This document shows positions 8,965 to 18,938 of a stretch of 64,000 nt of DNA, piece by piece (position 1 is the stretch's first letter; each line of letters opens with the position of its first letter). The notes below the pieces were generated by a model that saw nothing but the letters and a program-made list of their open reading frames with translations, was not told where the DNA came from and searched no databases. Source of the DNA: Epilithonimonas mollis (GTDB lineage Bacteria > Bacteroidota > Bacteroidia > Flavobacteriales > Weeksellaceae); NCBI RefSeq assembly GCF_900142325.1, contig NZ_FRAM01000002.1, positions 868,001 through 932,000 on the forward strand, read 5' to 3'. Position numbers and translations under genes: made by a program.

Positions 8965-9678
8965 ATGAAAACATTCCTTTTCATTTTAATAATTGGTTGT
9001 GCTGATTCTTTTTCGGCACAGAACATTCTTTCACCGGCAGATGTGAAGCTGAATTCAAAATACATTCAGGATGAGTCATGGGAAGTAAGTTGGTCAATGG
9101 AAAATGCGGGTTCAAAATTTGAAATTGGCAAAGTGATCAATGAGTTTAAGAAGTTAAACAAGAAAGACCTTCTGATAAAAACCACTGTCAAAATGAAACA
9201 ATCACCCGAAGCCTGGATTGATTCTACCATCGTGAAAATTTCAGATTTCCAGCCGGTTTATCACTCTTCATTCAATTCTATGAGAAATATGTCGATTAGA
9301 TTTAATAAAAATAAAGCGACCGGATATTACCTCGATAACAAAACTCAGAAAAAAATTATTATTGATGAAGAGACCAATTCTTCTTATTTTGACAGCAACA
9401 GCTATCCCGCTTTGATCCGGTTTTTACCTCTTGCAGAAATTTATACAAAGGAAATTTCTATTTTCGATTATAACCCTGCAGCAAAGAAAGGCATTATCAA
9501 AGCTTACATAGAAAAGGTAGAAAAAAGCGAATATAATGGTGAAAAAGTCTGGGTAGTGAAAACTACTGATGATATTCAGGATAGAAAAACCGAGAGTATT
9601 TATTATATTGATATGAATACTCGGAAGGTTCTGAAGCAGGAAATCAATGCAGGTGGAAGGAAAATGATAATGGAATAA
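8965..9678 (+). CDS. Secreted DUF3108-like protein
   Basis: A 237-residue protein with a cleavable signal peptide (about residues 1-19, ending SFSAQ). The rest is rich in beta-strands and resembles DUF3108 proteins, whose LolA/LolB-like folds suggest binding of a lipid or lipoprotein in the periplasm. The N-terminal third holds WEVSWSMEN, and the C-terminal third holds the YYIDMNTRKVLKQE stretch, typical of the closing strands of this family. No catalytic motif is apparent. It is a single gene followed by a terminator, and its role is unknown. Confidence 0.6.
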   Translation: MKTFLFILIIGCADSFSAQNILSPADVKLNSKYIQDESWEVSWSMENAGSKFEIGKVINEFKKLNKKDLLIKTTVKMKQSPEAWIDSTIVKISDFQPVYHSSFNSMRNMSIRFNKNKATGYYLDNKTQKKIIIDEETNSSYFDSNSYPALIRFLPLAEIYTKEISIFDYNPAAKKGIIKAYIEKVEKSEYNGEKVWVVKTTDDIQDRKTESIYYIDMNTRKVLKQEINAGGRKMIME

Positions 9679-9697
9679 GTAGAAGACATTAGAATAG

Positions 9698-9723
9698 AGT
9701 TTGCCAATTGGTAAACTTTTTTT
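9698..9723 (+). terminator. Intrinsic terminator after the DUF3108-like gene
   Basis: An 8-bp stem with one G-U pair (9698-9705 with 9710-9717), a 4-base loop AATT and a run of seven T. The first TTTCTGCCAA motif of the groES upstream region begins inside the T-run. Confidence 0.7.
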
Positions 9724-9815
9724 CTGCCAAAATTTCACATCGACAAATAAATTCTGCCAAATTTAACTTCTATATTCCTTGTTCTGCTTTCCATAGTCTG
9801 TTGGCACATTGTTGG
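9721..9815 (+). promoter_or_regulatory. groESL upstream region with repeated TTCTGCCAA and a sigma-54-like element
   Basis: TTCTGCCAA occurs twice (within 9721-9730 and at 9752-9760), and TTGGCAC at 9801-9807 is followed after four bases by TTGG at 9812-9815. The same TTTCTGCCAA occurs upstream of grpE. No CIRCE inverted repeat and no sigma-32 box is visible. Whether TTGGCAC-N4-TTGG is a sigma-54 promoter is uncertain, since the -12 GC is missing. Confidence 0.35.
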
Positions 9816-9856
9816 AGATCTAGGAATCAGAATAATATTAAAATCAAAATATAATT

Positions 9857-10135
9857 ATGTCAGTAAATTTTAAACCATTAGCAGACAGAGTTTTGGTAGA
9901 ACCGACTCCAGCTGAAACAAAAACAGCATCAGGAATCATAATTCCGGACACCGCAAAAGAAAAACCACAAGAAGGAACTGTAGTAGCAGTAGGTCCTGGG
10001 AAAAAAGATGAACCTACAACTGTAAAAGTGGGTGACAAAGTTCTTTATGGAAAATATTCCGGAACCGAATTAAAATTTGAAGGCAAAGATTATTTAATTG
10101 TAAAAGAAGGAGATTTATTAGGAATCATTGGTTAA
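9857..10135 (+). CDS. groES: Co-chaperonin GroES
   Basis: Forms the seven-subunit lid on GroEL and closes the folding chamber in the cytoplasm. The 92-residue length is standard. The N-terminal [13 protein letters not shown], the mobile-loop region [17 protein letters not shown] and the C-terminal [12 protein letters not shown] are all intact. groEL follows 95 bases later on the same strand. The long upstream region carries the repeated TTCTGCCAA motif, which is the likely site of stress control. Confidence 0.98.
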   Translation: MSVNFKPLADRVLVEPTPAETKTASGIIIPDTAKEKPQEGTVVAVGPGKKDEPTTVKVGDKVLYGKYSGTELKFEGKDYLIVKEGDLLGIIG

Positions 10136-10215
10136 TCGGTAAAAGTAAAATGTATTCATGTAAAATGATTTCATGGATATAAACATTCATTAATACATTG
10201 TACAAAGTACATTAA

Positions 10216-11853
<1,638 letters not shown>

Positions 11854-11877
11854 TCTTCTTAAGCTATATAAATTAAT

Positions 11878-11908
11878 AAAACCGTTCAGATTTTCTGAGC
11901 GGTTTTTT
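11878..11908 (+). terminator. Intrinsic terminator after groEL
   Basis: A 13-bp stem with one G-U pair (11878-11890 with 11894-11906), a 3-base loop and T-run. It sits between groEL and the convergent LLM oxidoreductase gene. Confidence 0.85.
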
Positions 11909-11948
11909 ATTAAGGAAAACTGAAATCTAAAATAAAATTGATTTTGGA

Positions 11949-12941
11949 TTATAGAGATTTTAAAACTTCCGAAGCAAGTGTGTAAGATTTTAATTTTTTA
12001 TCAAAATCATAAATATTTCCTGAAACGATAATCTCATCAGGCCGTAACTTTTTTGAAAATTCTCCCAGTTTCTCTTCCAAAGTTTCTTTGTTTCCGACAA
12101 AAGTTTTCGAAGCCATTCTGTTAAGATGGATTGAAATTTCATCAGAAATATCCGCAAGCGATGTTTCTTCCGGCGGCAAAAGCGGCTGTCTCTGGTCTGT
12201 AAGGATGTTGACAAAGGCCTGAAAATGTGAAGTTGAAAGATAATGTGCTTCATCCACAGATTCTGCTGCAATGATATTGACACAAACCATGACATAAGGT
12301 TCATTCAAAAACTCAGAAGGCTGAAAATGATCCCGGTAAATCTCCAGAGCTACGTCCAGTTGTGAAGGCGCAAAATGTGCTGCGAAAGCATAAGGCAGGC
12401 CTAATTTTGCGGCCAGAAAAGCAGAATCTGTAGAACTTCCCAAAATGTAAAACGGAACATCAGCACCTTCGCCTGGAATAGCTCTAACTTTGGCTTCAGC
12501 ATTTTTATGAGACATATATTTCTGAAGCTCTTTGATGTGAAATTCAAAGTTATAATTGGGATTGAAATTATTTCCCCTAAGTGCAGTTGCCGTCAGCATA
12601 TCTGTTCCAGGTGCCCGTCCCAGGCCAAGGTCTATTCTTCCCGGAAATAATCCGTCCAGAGTTCCAAACTGTTCCGCGACAGATAAAGTAGAGTGGTTGG
12701 GCAGCATAATTCCGCCGGATCCAATTCTTAATGTTTTTGTTTGCGAAGCGATGTGTCCTATCAATATGGAAGTTGCTGCACTGGCAACATTCGGGAAATT
12801 ATGATGTTCGGAAAACCAATATCTTGTAAATCCGAGTTTCTCTGCATGTTGCGCGGACGTTACAGATTTCTGAAATGTTTTATGAATGTCATCTCCTTTA
12901 ACTATAGTCGCCAAATCGAGAATTGAATATTTTAAAGCCAT
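11949..12941 (-). CDS. LLM-class flavin-dependent oxidoreductase
   Basis: A 330-residue bacterial-luciferase-like monooxygenase or reductase that would use FMN or F420-type flavin. Family markers are YWFSEHHNFP near residue 40, IGSGGIMLPNHS around residue 75, and DLGLGRAPGTD around residue 105, then GSSTDSAFLAAKLGLPYAFA in the middle. It belongs to the subgroup often annotated as MsnO8-like, which holds enzymes of unknown substrate. It is monocistronic, convergent with groEL and divergent from the aquaporin gene. Confidence 0.85.
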   Translation of the reverse strand: MALKYSILDLATIVKGDDIHKTFQKSVTSAQHAEKLGFTRYWFSEHHNFPNVASAATSILIGHIASQTKTLRIGSGGIMLPNHSTLSVAEQFGTLDGLFPGRIDLGLGRAPGTDMLTATALRGNNFNPNYNFEFHIKELQKYMSHKNAEAKVRAIPGEGADVPFYILGSSTDSAFLAAKLGLPYAFAAHFAPSQLDVALEIYRDHFQPSEFLNEPYVMVCVNIIAAESVDEAHYLSTSHFQAFVNILTDQRQPLLPPEETSLADISDEISIHLNRMASKTFVGNKETLEEKLGEFSKKLRPDEIIVSGNIYDFDKKLKSYTLASEVLKSL

Positions 12942-13042
12942 AATTATAAAAATTTATATAATCCTTCAGCACAAAAAACAAACCATTGAAATATGGCAAA
13001 AAATAATTGGAAATATTGTCAGTAATTTTTTGTTTTAAATTA

Positions 13043-13074
13043 TTGATAATCAATTGAAATAATTATTACATTTG
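13043..13074 (+). promoter_or_regulatory. Promoter of the aquaporin gene
   Basis: TTG 13043-13045, spacer 21, TACATTTG 13067-13074, with the start codon at 13103. Confidence 0.55.
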
Positions 13075-13102
13075 TTTTAATAAACTATAAAAAACTTAAC
13101 AA

Positions 13103-13816
13103 ATGGTATCAACAACTTCAAAATTCGTTGCCGAAATGATCGGGACAATGGTTCTTGTTTTAATGGGCTGCGGAAGTGCGGTTATCGCTGGCTCTGACGG
13201 GACCACTGGTGTCGGCCTGCTGGGGATTTCTTTCGCTTTCGGGCTGAGCGTAGTAGCAATGGCATACGCAATCGGACATATTTCCGGATGTCATATCAAC
13301 CCTGCAATTTCACTGGCAATGGTAGCGGCCGGAAGAATGAAACTGGGAGAAGCCATCTATTTCATCGTTGCACAAATTATTGGAGCCATTGCCGGAGCGG
13401 GCATTCTTTATGTCATTTTCACCAATCATCCAGGCGCAGAAATGGGACCTTGGGCTTTGGGATCCAACGGCTGGGGAACCGGCTATCTTGACGAGTATAC
13501 GACTTTAGCTGCTTTTGTAGCAGAGTTTGTATTCACTTTTATCTTTTTATTGGTCATTCTCGGATCTACTTCTACCAAGAATATTCACGGCGGTTTCGCC
13601 GGTCTTGCGATTGGGCTTTCATTGGTTTTAATTCATATCGTTGGTATTAAAATTACAGGCGTCTCCGTAAATCCTGCAAGAAGTATCGGTCCTGCAATTT
13701 TTGCCAGAGGAGAAGCGCTTTCACAATTGCCATTATTCATTGCTGCACCAATTCTAGGCGGTGTTTTTGCAGCGTTTGTTTACAACTTATTGATTGAGAA
13801 AAAGGAAACTGTGTAG
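13103..13816 (+). CDS. Aquaporin (MIP family, AqpZ-like)
   Basis: Inner-membrane channel for water, possibly small neutral solutes. Both half-helix motifs are present: NPA in HINPAISLA and NPA in SVNPARSIG, the latter with the selectivity-filter arginine. Six hydrophobic helices and the 237-residue length fit AqpZ. The opening FVAEMIGTMVLVLMGCGSAV is typical of AqpZ rather than GlpF, and the short loops also favour a water channel. It is monocistronic, with its own promoter and a strong hairpin terminator. Confidence 0.9.
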   Translation: MVSTTSKFVAEMIGTMVLVLMGCGSAVIAGSDGTTGVGLLGISFAFGLSVVAMAYAIGHISGCHINPAISLAMVAAGRMKLGEAIYFIVAQIIGAIAGAGILYVIFTNHPGAEMGPWALGSNGWGTGYLDEYTTLAAFVAEFVFTFIFLLVILGSTSTKNIHGGFAGLAIGLSLVLIHIVGIKITGVSVNPARSIGPAIFARGEALSQLPLFIAAPILGGVFAAFVYNLLIEKKETV

Positions 13817-13837
13817 ATTGGTTCATCAGAAATAATT

Positions 13838-13868
13838 AACTCCTGTCACTTTGACAGGAGTTATTTTT
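13838..13868 (+). terminator. Shared terminator between the aquaporin gene and the convergent nuclease-fold gene
   Basis: A perfect 11-bp stem (13838-13848 with 13852-13862) and 3-base loop, followed by a T-rich stretch on the plus strand. The stop codon of the minus-strand gene (13861-13863) lies in the right arm. Confidence 0.8.
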
Positions 13869-14406
13869 TGTTATTGATTTCATAGAAATTTTTAAAGATC
13901 AGCTCTTCTTTTTTGCCTTTCAGTTCAAATTTTTTGATGAGGAGATTTCTGGCAAGATTTCTTAGGAAATAATCCTTATCACAGAGCTTCCAGTAAGAAT
14001 CCTCATGGATCATCTTTGGCTCACGAACTTTATAAAATGTGGTTTCCCAGTTATCCTCGTCATGGTAAAACTCGATGATGCCACAATGTTGGGGAATATC
14101 CTGATGATCGATCATTCCCATTGGCAAAAGAAAGCTGAAAGCGTTACAGATATAATCGCCACAGCCGATCTTGTCATGTTTCAGGAATTTTTCTCCTGAT
14201 TTCCGGTTGGTGTAGAATTTTTTGAAATCGTTTTTGAAATCAGATTTGGAGAGTTTGATTTCAATTTCGTGGCTGATGCCTGAGTTATTAATCAACAAAA
14301 TATCTGCTTCCCAGTCCGAATGAAAAAAATTGGTCAGGACAATTTCCTTATCAAAATCACAATTGGTATTGACAAAATTATGAACCAGCTCTTCGATTTT
14401 CAGCAT
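13861..14406 (-). CDS. Uncharacterised protein with a PD-(D/E)xK-like nuclease core
   Basis: I do not recognise a named family with certainty. Around residues 31-51 the pattern is D/E-rich, then Asp35, then a beta-strand with Glu49-Ile-Lys51. This is the acid, then E-x-K layout of PD-(D/E)xK nucleases, similar to MmcB-type DNA repair proteins. Two cysteines and an aromatic run follow (GCGDYICNAF, 81-90). There is no signal peptide or membrane segment. It is the last gene of a minus-strand run, starting 9 bases after the DUF5715 gene. DNA cleavage is inference from three residues. Confidence 0.45.
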   Translation of the reverse strand: MLKIEELVHNFVNTNCDFDKEIVLTNFFHSDWEADILLINNSGISHEIEIKLSKSDFKNDFKKFYTNRKSGEKFLKHDKIGCGDYICNAFSFLLPMGMIDHQDIPQHCGIIEFYHDEDNWETTFYKVREPKMIHEDSYWKLCDKDYFLRNLARNLLIKKFELKGKKEELIFKNFYEINNKK

Positions 14407-14415
14407 ATATTTAAC

Positions 14416-15009
14416 TTAATAATTCCTGACAGTAATGTGATAACAGCTTTGCTGTTTCTCTTTGATATAAAATATTTTCCCGAGGTTTTTATATTGCAGA
14501 AGTATCTTTTCAAGTTCTTTTTCCAGCTTGGCATTGACTTTCAGTTTGTGGTCAAAACGGACGTAAGATATATCGAAAGCCGTCCCGTAGTTGTGAGAAC
14601 TGATTCCCAGAGATGCATTAGAGTTTACCTTTCTGAGCCTGCATTGATCTTCCAAAGTCCTTGTAACAGAAGAAACCACGAAAAAACTTTTTGTTTCCGA
14701 GGCAAAGGAATTTGCCATTTTTTCCAGCGTTGCTCTGGATTTTTTAACCAGGTAAGGCCTGCTGTATTCCAAAGTCTGTAGCCGGTAACCTCTGGATTTT
14801 TTTTTGACTTTGACCAATTTTCCTTTGGCAATATACTTGTCGATTGTCTTTGTGTTTTCAAGAATATTGATTCCGAAATTCTGTGATGCCAAGAGATGCG
14901 GCTTGTATAATTCGGTTGGCTCAACTTTCAGAACCGTTTTCAGATCATAGCAATTCTGAGATTTAAACAGCGAAAATAACAAGAAGAAAAACAACGGTAA
15001 AAACCTCAT
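14416..15009 (-). CDS. Secreted DUF5715 protein, M15 peptidase-like
   Basis: A 197-residue exported protein (signal peptide about residues 1-17). Ser138, His139, Gly142 and Asp146 reproduce the SxHxxGxAxD zinc-binding pattern of M15 D,D-carboxypeptidases, and His191 near the C-terminus could be the third ligand. That suggests cleavage or binding of peptidoglycan peptides in the periplasm. A conserved Arg precedes the pattern (VTRTLEDQ, 115-122). DUF5715 is a Bacteroidota family without a defined reaction. It lies 9 bases from the nuclease-fold gene downstream. Confidence 0.7.
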   Translation of the reverse strand: MRFLPLFFFLLFSLFKSQNCYDLKTVLKVEPTELYKPHLLASQNFGINILENTKTIDKYIAKGKLVKVKKKSRGYRLQTLEYSRPYLVKKSRATLEKMANSFASETKSFFVVSSVTRTLEDQCRLRKVNSNASLGISSHNYGTAFDISYVRFDHKLKVNAKLEKELEKILLQYKNLGKIFYIKEKQQSCYHITVRNY

Positions 15010-15079
15010 CCAATTAACATTAAAATTGAGACCATAATAAATCAGCTGTGTTTTTAAAATTAAATTTAATAATAAAAAA

Positions 15080-16063
15080 TCAGGAAACCAAAAGACTGCA
15101 TCCGCGGATATCGGAATGATCTATTCTCCCTAAGACCTGAAACGTATCACCCTGAATCTTACCCAGATCCTGCGTCGCAATAAATGAGCAAGAGTGTCTG
15201 TTGGCTAAATCTATAATATTAACGGCACCAGTTGTTCCATCTTCTACATATGAAAAGGGATCCTCGGTATTTCTGATCAATATCCGCATCCAGGATGGGC
15301 TTTTGTATTTATTTTCTCCAAGAGAATAAGCCTGGGAAAGCAGTTCTGTCATGGAATATTCCGAATAGATTCTCCGGGTTTTAAAACCTTCCTGAAAGAT
15401 TTTCAACAGCTCATCTTTGGTCATTTCTTCCTTTCTTCCCTTCATCCCGCCAGTTTCTATGACAGTTAGAGAATCTGAAAACTGAAGGGTCTGTGAGGTT
15501 GAATTACTGAAATCCAAAAAATCAAGCAAAGCAAATGAAACACCAAACAAGATTACTTTTTTATCCTTCAAAGTATTGAGCAGATCAATAAGTTCCTGAT
15601 GATCATATAGAAAATAACCGTTTTCTTTGTGGTCCGACCTTTTCATCAGGTAATCAACCATATAGATCAGAGATGAATGCGAATTCTCGGAATAATTTGG
15701 TAATAAACCTAGGAAAATATAGTCTTCCGGCTTACCGATAAATTGCTCAAAACTTTTGTAAATACTCGTCTCGTAAAGCGAAAAATCTGCGATATAATGC
15801 CTGGAACGGTTCATCTGTGTTGTTCCGGAACTCTGAAAATAATGTTCTGTCGAAAAATTTTTATCTAAAATCTTATGATTCTTGAACATCTCGATCGGCA
15901 GAAAAGGAATATCCTCAACACGAGTAACCCAGGATAAATCAATGTTAAGATAATCGACAAATCTCCTGTAAATTTCCAGATTATCATACTGATAATGGAA
16001 TGTCTCCAGACAAGCCAGCCGGAAATTTTCTGTTGTTGTGATGTCAAAAATATTCTGCTTCAT
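15080..16063 (-). CDS. LuxE-like acyl-protein synthetase / acyltransferase
   Basis: A 327-residue member of the LuxE/PaaK branch of adenylate-forming enzymes. It has a QSSGTT phosphate-binding loop at about residues 88-93, SEYSMTELLSQAYS (acid and Glu, near 235), and the GKIQGDTFQVLGRIDHSDIRG ending in which the D-x-x-G region closes the active site. LuxE activates fatty acids; relatives in Bacteroidota sit in polysaccharide or lipid clusters. Here it follows lpxH by 21 bases, which hints at a lipid or surface-sugar acylation role. No luciferase or LuxC homologue lies nearby. The substrate is unknown. Confidence 0.75.
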   Translation of the reverse strand: MKQNIFDITTTENFRLACLETFHYQYDNLEIYRRFVDYLNIDLSWVTRVEDIPFLPIEMFKNHKILDKNFSTEHYFQSSGTTQMNRSRHYIADFSLYETSIYKSFEQFIGKPEDYIFLGLLPNYSENSHSSLIYMVDYLMKRSDHKENGYFLYDHQELIDLLNTLKDKKVILFGVSFALLDFLDFSNSTSQTLQFSDSLTVIETGGMKGRKEEMTKDELLKIFQEGFKTRRIYSEYSMTELLSQAYSLGENKYKSPSWMRILIRNTEDPFSYVEDGTTGAVNIIDLANRHSCSFIATQDLGKIQGDTFQVLGRIDHSDIRGCSLLVS

Positions 16064-16084
16064 TTATCAATTCAATCTTTGAAT

Positions 16085-16849
16085 TTAATCTTCAAATTTT
16101 TTCAGTTCAAATTGTTCTCCGTCAAAAACGCCATAAGTAAAATAAGAGATCCAGTCTCCAAGATTGATGTATTTTGAATCTGCTCCCAGATCAAAAATCA
16201 GAGGCAAATGACGGTGTCCAAAAACAAAATAATCGATTTTCTCTGTTTCCAGTTTCTTTTTGGAATATTGAATCAAAAACTCCTTGTCCTCACCCAAAAA
16301 CTTCTGATCTTCCTCACCGGAAATCAATTTATTCTTCTGTGACATATAGTTGGCGATGCGCATCGCAATATCCGGATGCAGCCATCTGAAAGCCCACTGA
16401 GCAAGAGGATTTGTGAATAGTTTTTTCATTCTCTTGTAACCTTTGTCACCAGGCCCAAGTCCGTCTCCGTGTGCAAGAAGAAACTTTTTAGCATTAATTT
16501 CGTAATATCGTTTTTCAAAAAAAACAGGAATACCCAGTTCTTCTTCGAAATAATTTTTCATCCACAGATCGTGATTGCCTACAAAGAAATAGATAGCGAT
16601 GCCAGAATCTTTCAATTCGGCAATTTTTCCTAAAACCCTGATATAACCTTTCGGAACTACATATTTCCACTCATGCCAGAAATCGAAAAGATCACCCATG
16701 AGAAAAAGAACCTGTCCGTCATTCCTGATCTGATCCAGCCAACGGATGAACCGCTCCTCTCTTTTCCTGCTTTCGGCAATATCTGAACCGCCAAAATGCT
16801 GGTCGGAAGCGAAGTATACTTTCTTTCCAGGATCTAATCCAATTTTCAT
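16085..16849 (-). CDS. lpxH: UDP-2,3-diacylglucosamine diphosphatase (LpxH-type)
   Basis: Calcineurin-like phosphoesterase that hydrolyses UDP-2,3-diacylglucosamine to lipid X, step four of lipid A synthesis, at the inner face of the inner membrane. All metal motifs are present: Asp16-x-His18, GDLFDFW at 52-58, GNHD at 91-94, HGDG near 130 and FGHRH near residue 215. Its 254 residues are close to LpxH, and no LpxI was seen. It lies inside a minus-strand run with 18-21 base gaps on each side. Confidence 0.9.
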   Translation of the reverse strand: MKIGLDPGKKVYFASDQHFGGSDIAESRKREERFIRWLDQIRNDGQVLFLMGDLFDFWHEWKYVVPKGYIRVLGKIAELKDSGIAIYFFVGNHDLWMKNYFEEELGIPVFFEKRYYEINAKKFLLAHGDGLGPGDKGYKRMKKLFTNPLAQWAFRWLHPDIAMRIANYMSQKNKLISGEEDQKFLGEDKEFLIQYSKKKLETEKIDYFVFGHRHLPLIFDLGADSKYINLGDWISYFTYGVFDGEQFELKKFED

Positions 16850-16867
16850 AAGCTATTCTGAAATTAA

Positions 16868-17065
16868 TTAATCAAAATCAGGATGATTATTGTTCTTATC
16901 TCTTTTATAAAACCACAATCCTATCCCTAAACCCACAACTGCAGCAAATGCGGTCAGTAAAGCACGGGACAATTTATCCGGCGTATCACTTCCCAGATAA
17001 TTCATCAGAAAGATAATCACAAAAGTAAGGACTCCGAAAACGATATATTTTGGTTTGAAGTTCAT
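16868..17065 (-). CDS. Small two-helix membrane protein, unknown function
   Basis: A 65-residue protein with two hydrophobic helices (about 8-23 and 35-53), ending in a charged tail KRDKNNNHPDFD. The short loop between helices contains SDTPDKLSR. It starts 4 bases after the outer-membrane protein gene and ends 18 bases before lpxH, so it is very likely cotranscribed. No family was recognised. Position and codon use argue that it is a real gene. Confidence 0.7.
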   Translation of the reverse strand: MNFKPKYIVFGVLTFVIIFLMNYLGSDTPDKLSRALLTAFAAVVGLGIGLWFYKRDKNNNHPDFD

Positions 17066-17069
17066 GATA

Positions 17070-17690
17070 TTAAAGTTTATAAGAAATCATTAAACCACCT
17101 TTGTAAGGAAGTAATTCTCCACTTCTGTTCGTTCCTCTTCCCATGGAATCACCTTCCGTATCGTAGCGGTCGCCACTCAGCTTGTCATATCCTTTGTAAA
17201 AACTTTGCATTGTTCCTATCCCAAGATATAAATCAAGATTCCACCGGTCAGCCAAAGTAAACTGGTAGCCGGCAATTCCGCCAATCATGAATGAATAACC
17301 TCTCTGATAAAGATTCGAATTGATATAAGGAGTCACTTCACCGTTTTTATGGACATAAAATTCGTCATTCCAATATCCCCATTTTTGTATGTTAAATCTG
17401 GCTAATGAAAGATCAACTCCAACATAGAATTTTTTAAATGCTTCACTGAAATAATACCGTCCGTTGAAGCCCAGCATGTAAACCTGGGCATGTTTTCCTG
17501 CAAAAGATTTCCAAGGGGAAACAAACAAATCGGCCTGCCCTGTAATATGTTCAGAGAACCCATGTTCAACTCCCACATTCAGCATACCAACAGGCAGAAA
17601 AAGAGCATTGGCTTTGATATAGGTTTCATTGTTCTGAGCAAGGCTGAAAGCTGCAATGCATACAAGACTTAGTATTAAAAATTTTTTCAT
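17070..17690 (-). CDS. Outer-membrane beta-barrel-like protein
   Basis: A 206-residue exported protein with a signal peptide to about Ala18. Alternating strands such as VYMLGFNGRYYFSEAFKKFY and YSFMIGGIAGYQFTLADRWN, and a final GGLMISYKL, are typical of small eight-stranded barrels (DUF3575-like). No enzymatic motif is seen. It lies 2 bases downstream of the thioredoxin-like gene and 4 bases before the small membrane protein, indicating one operon. Confidence 0.65.
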   Translation of the reverse strand: MKKFLILSLVCIAAFSLAQNNETYIKANALFLPVGMLNVGVEHGFSEHITGQADLFVSPWKSFAGKHAQVYMLGFNGRYYFSEAFKKFYVGVDLSLARFNIQKWGYWNDEFYVHKNGEVTPYINSNLYQRGYSFMIGGIAGYQFTLADRWNLDLYLGIGTMQSFYKGYDKLSGDRYDTEGDSMGRGTNRSGELLPYKGGLMISYKL

Positions 17691-17692
17691 CG

Positions 17693-18862
17693 TTATTTTT
17701 TGTTCAGGATTTCGTTCATTTTTGCAGCATCTTTATTTTCTTCTTTTGCGAAGTTAGCTGCCATTCCCGCAAACATTTTAGCTTCTTCTTTCTTTCCCAA
17801 TTTATCATACAATAATGCCAGAATACTAGTAGAATCAAAATTTTCCTGAGACATCACTACTTTTTCAGTCCATCTTGCCGCAGCCTGAAGTGCTTTTTTA
17901 TCCGTTGATTTTTCCGCAAATGTTCCTGCAACAGCCAACAATTCCGAATTATTAAACTCGTCTGTATTATTGTAATACTCCAAAGCTGTTTTTTCGTAAG
18001 CCGGAAAATTATCGTGGACAGAATAGTAATTAAGTTTGTAAATCCCAAGATTTTTTACAAGTTCTTCTTTAGGGAACAGTTTTTCTCCTTCTTTAAGGAT
18101 TTTTGTATCGTCAATGGTTTTTGTTTTTTCATCTGTTGCAGTAGTTACCAGCTTCATCAGCTTGAGATAATTGTCGAACTGCGTATAATTATTCTCAGAA
18201 AGAATCTCTGTAATGGAAGCTTTGTTAGCCAAAAAAACTTTATAATTGGCATCATCTACAGACTGGGTAAAATTGAGGAGAGCATTGACTTCTTCTCCGG
18301 AAAATGTTTTGTCTTTTTTATTGGCAAAATATTTTTCAGAAGCTTTTTTTGCCAGAACCGGATCCTTGCCAGCGTAAAGATTAATAAAATTCAACAGACC
18401 TGCCTGATCCAGTTTACCTTTCAGAAATTCCTCTTTCAGGTTGGTATTTATCAGCTGAGGATTATTGTTTTTCTGTCCCAGTTCTAAAAATTCTTTGGAC
18501 TGAATATAGCCTAACTCCTTTCCTACAACTTCGCCTTCACCGTTAAGGAAAAGAAAAGTAGGATAGCTTCTTACGCCATATTTCATCGCAAGGTCTCTGC
18601 CTTCGCCTTTTTCCATATCAACTCTTGTGTTGATGAAATTTTTATTATAAAAATCAGCAACATTTTTATCTGTGAACACGTTTTTCTCCATCAGTTTACA
18701 CGGTCCGCACCAGGATGCGTATGCATCCATAAAAACAAGCTTCTTCTCAGCCTTAGCTTTTGCCAGAACTGCTGCAAAATTAGAATCTTCAAATTTGATG
18801 GACTGCTGAGAAAAGCTGAATTGAAAAATAAATAATAAAAAGAAAAATGTTATTTTTTTCAT
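17693..18862 (-). CDS. Exported thioredoxin-fold protein with a long helical C-terminus
   Basis: A 389-residue protein with a signal peptide (1-19) and a thioredoxin domain at about 20-130 holding SWCGPC with Cys52 and Cys55. It probably acts as a disulphide reductase in the periplasm. Residues about 150-389 are helical and TPR-like. The KMLVF-type DsbD-gamma/YbbN similarity lies only in the thioredoxin domain. It is the first gene of a seven-gene minus-strand run and opens 183 bases from the divergent DUF3822 gene. No convincing promoter box was found on this side. Confidence 0.85.
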   Translation of the reverse strand: MKKITFFFLLFIFQFSFSQQSIKFEDSNFAAVLAKAKAEKKLVFMDAYASWCGPCKLMEKNVFTDKNVADFYNKNFINTRVDMEKGEGRDLAMKYGVRSYPTFLFLNGEGEVVGKELGYIQSKEFLELGQKNNNPQLINTNLKEEFLKGKLDQAGLLNFINLYAGKDPVLAKKASEKYFANKKDKTFSGEEVNALLNFTQSVDDANYKVFLANKASITEILSENNYTQFDNYLKLMKLVTTATDEKTKTIDDTKILKEGEKLFPKEELVKNLGIYKLNYYSVHDNFPAYEKTALEYYNNTDEFNNSELLAVAGTFAEKSTDKKALQAAARWTEKVVMSQENFDSTSILALLYDKLGKKEEAKMFAGMAANFAKEENKDAAKMNEILNKK

Positions 18863-18938
18863 CCTAAAAATAAATCGAATTATCTTGCGAAGATAATTAT
18901 AATATAAGAATTGACCGAATCCGAAAGTTTTAATTTTT

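Noticed and set aside
9801-9815. Definite sigma-54 promoter for groES
   Set aside because: TGGCAC is good, but the -12 GC is absent and the spacing is one base short. It is kept only as a possibility.
15080-16063. Luminescence (lux) system
   Set aside because: Only a LuxE-like protein is present. The luciferase-like protein at 11949-12941 belongs to the broad LLM family and lies 2 kb away on its own; no luxC or luxD is seen.
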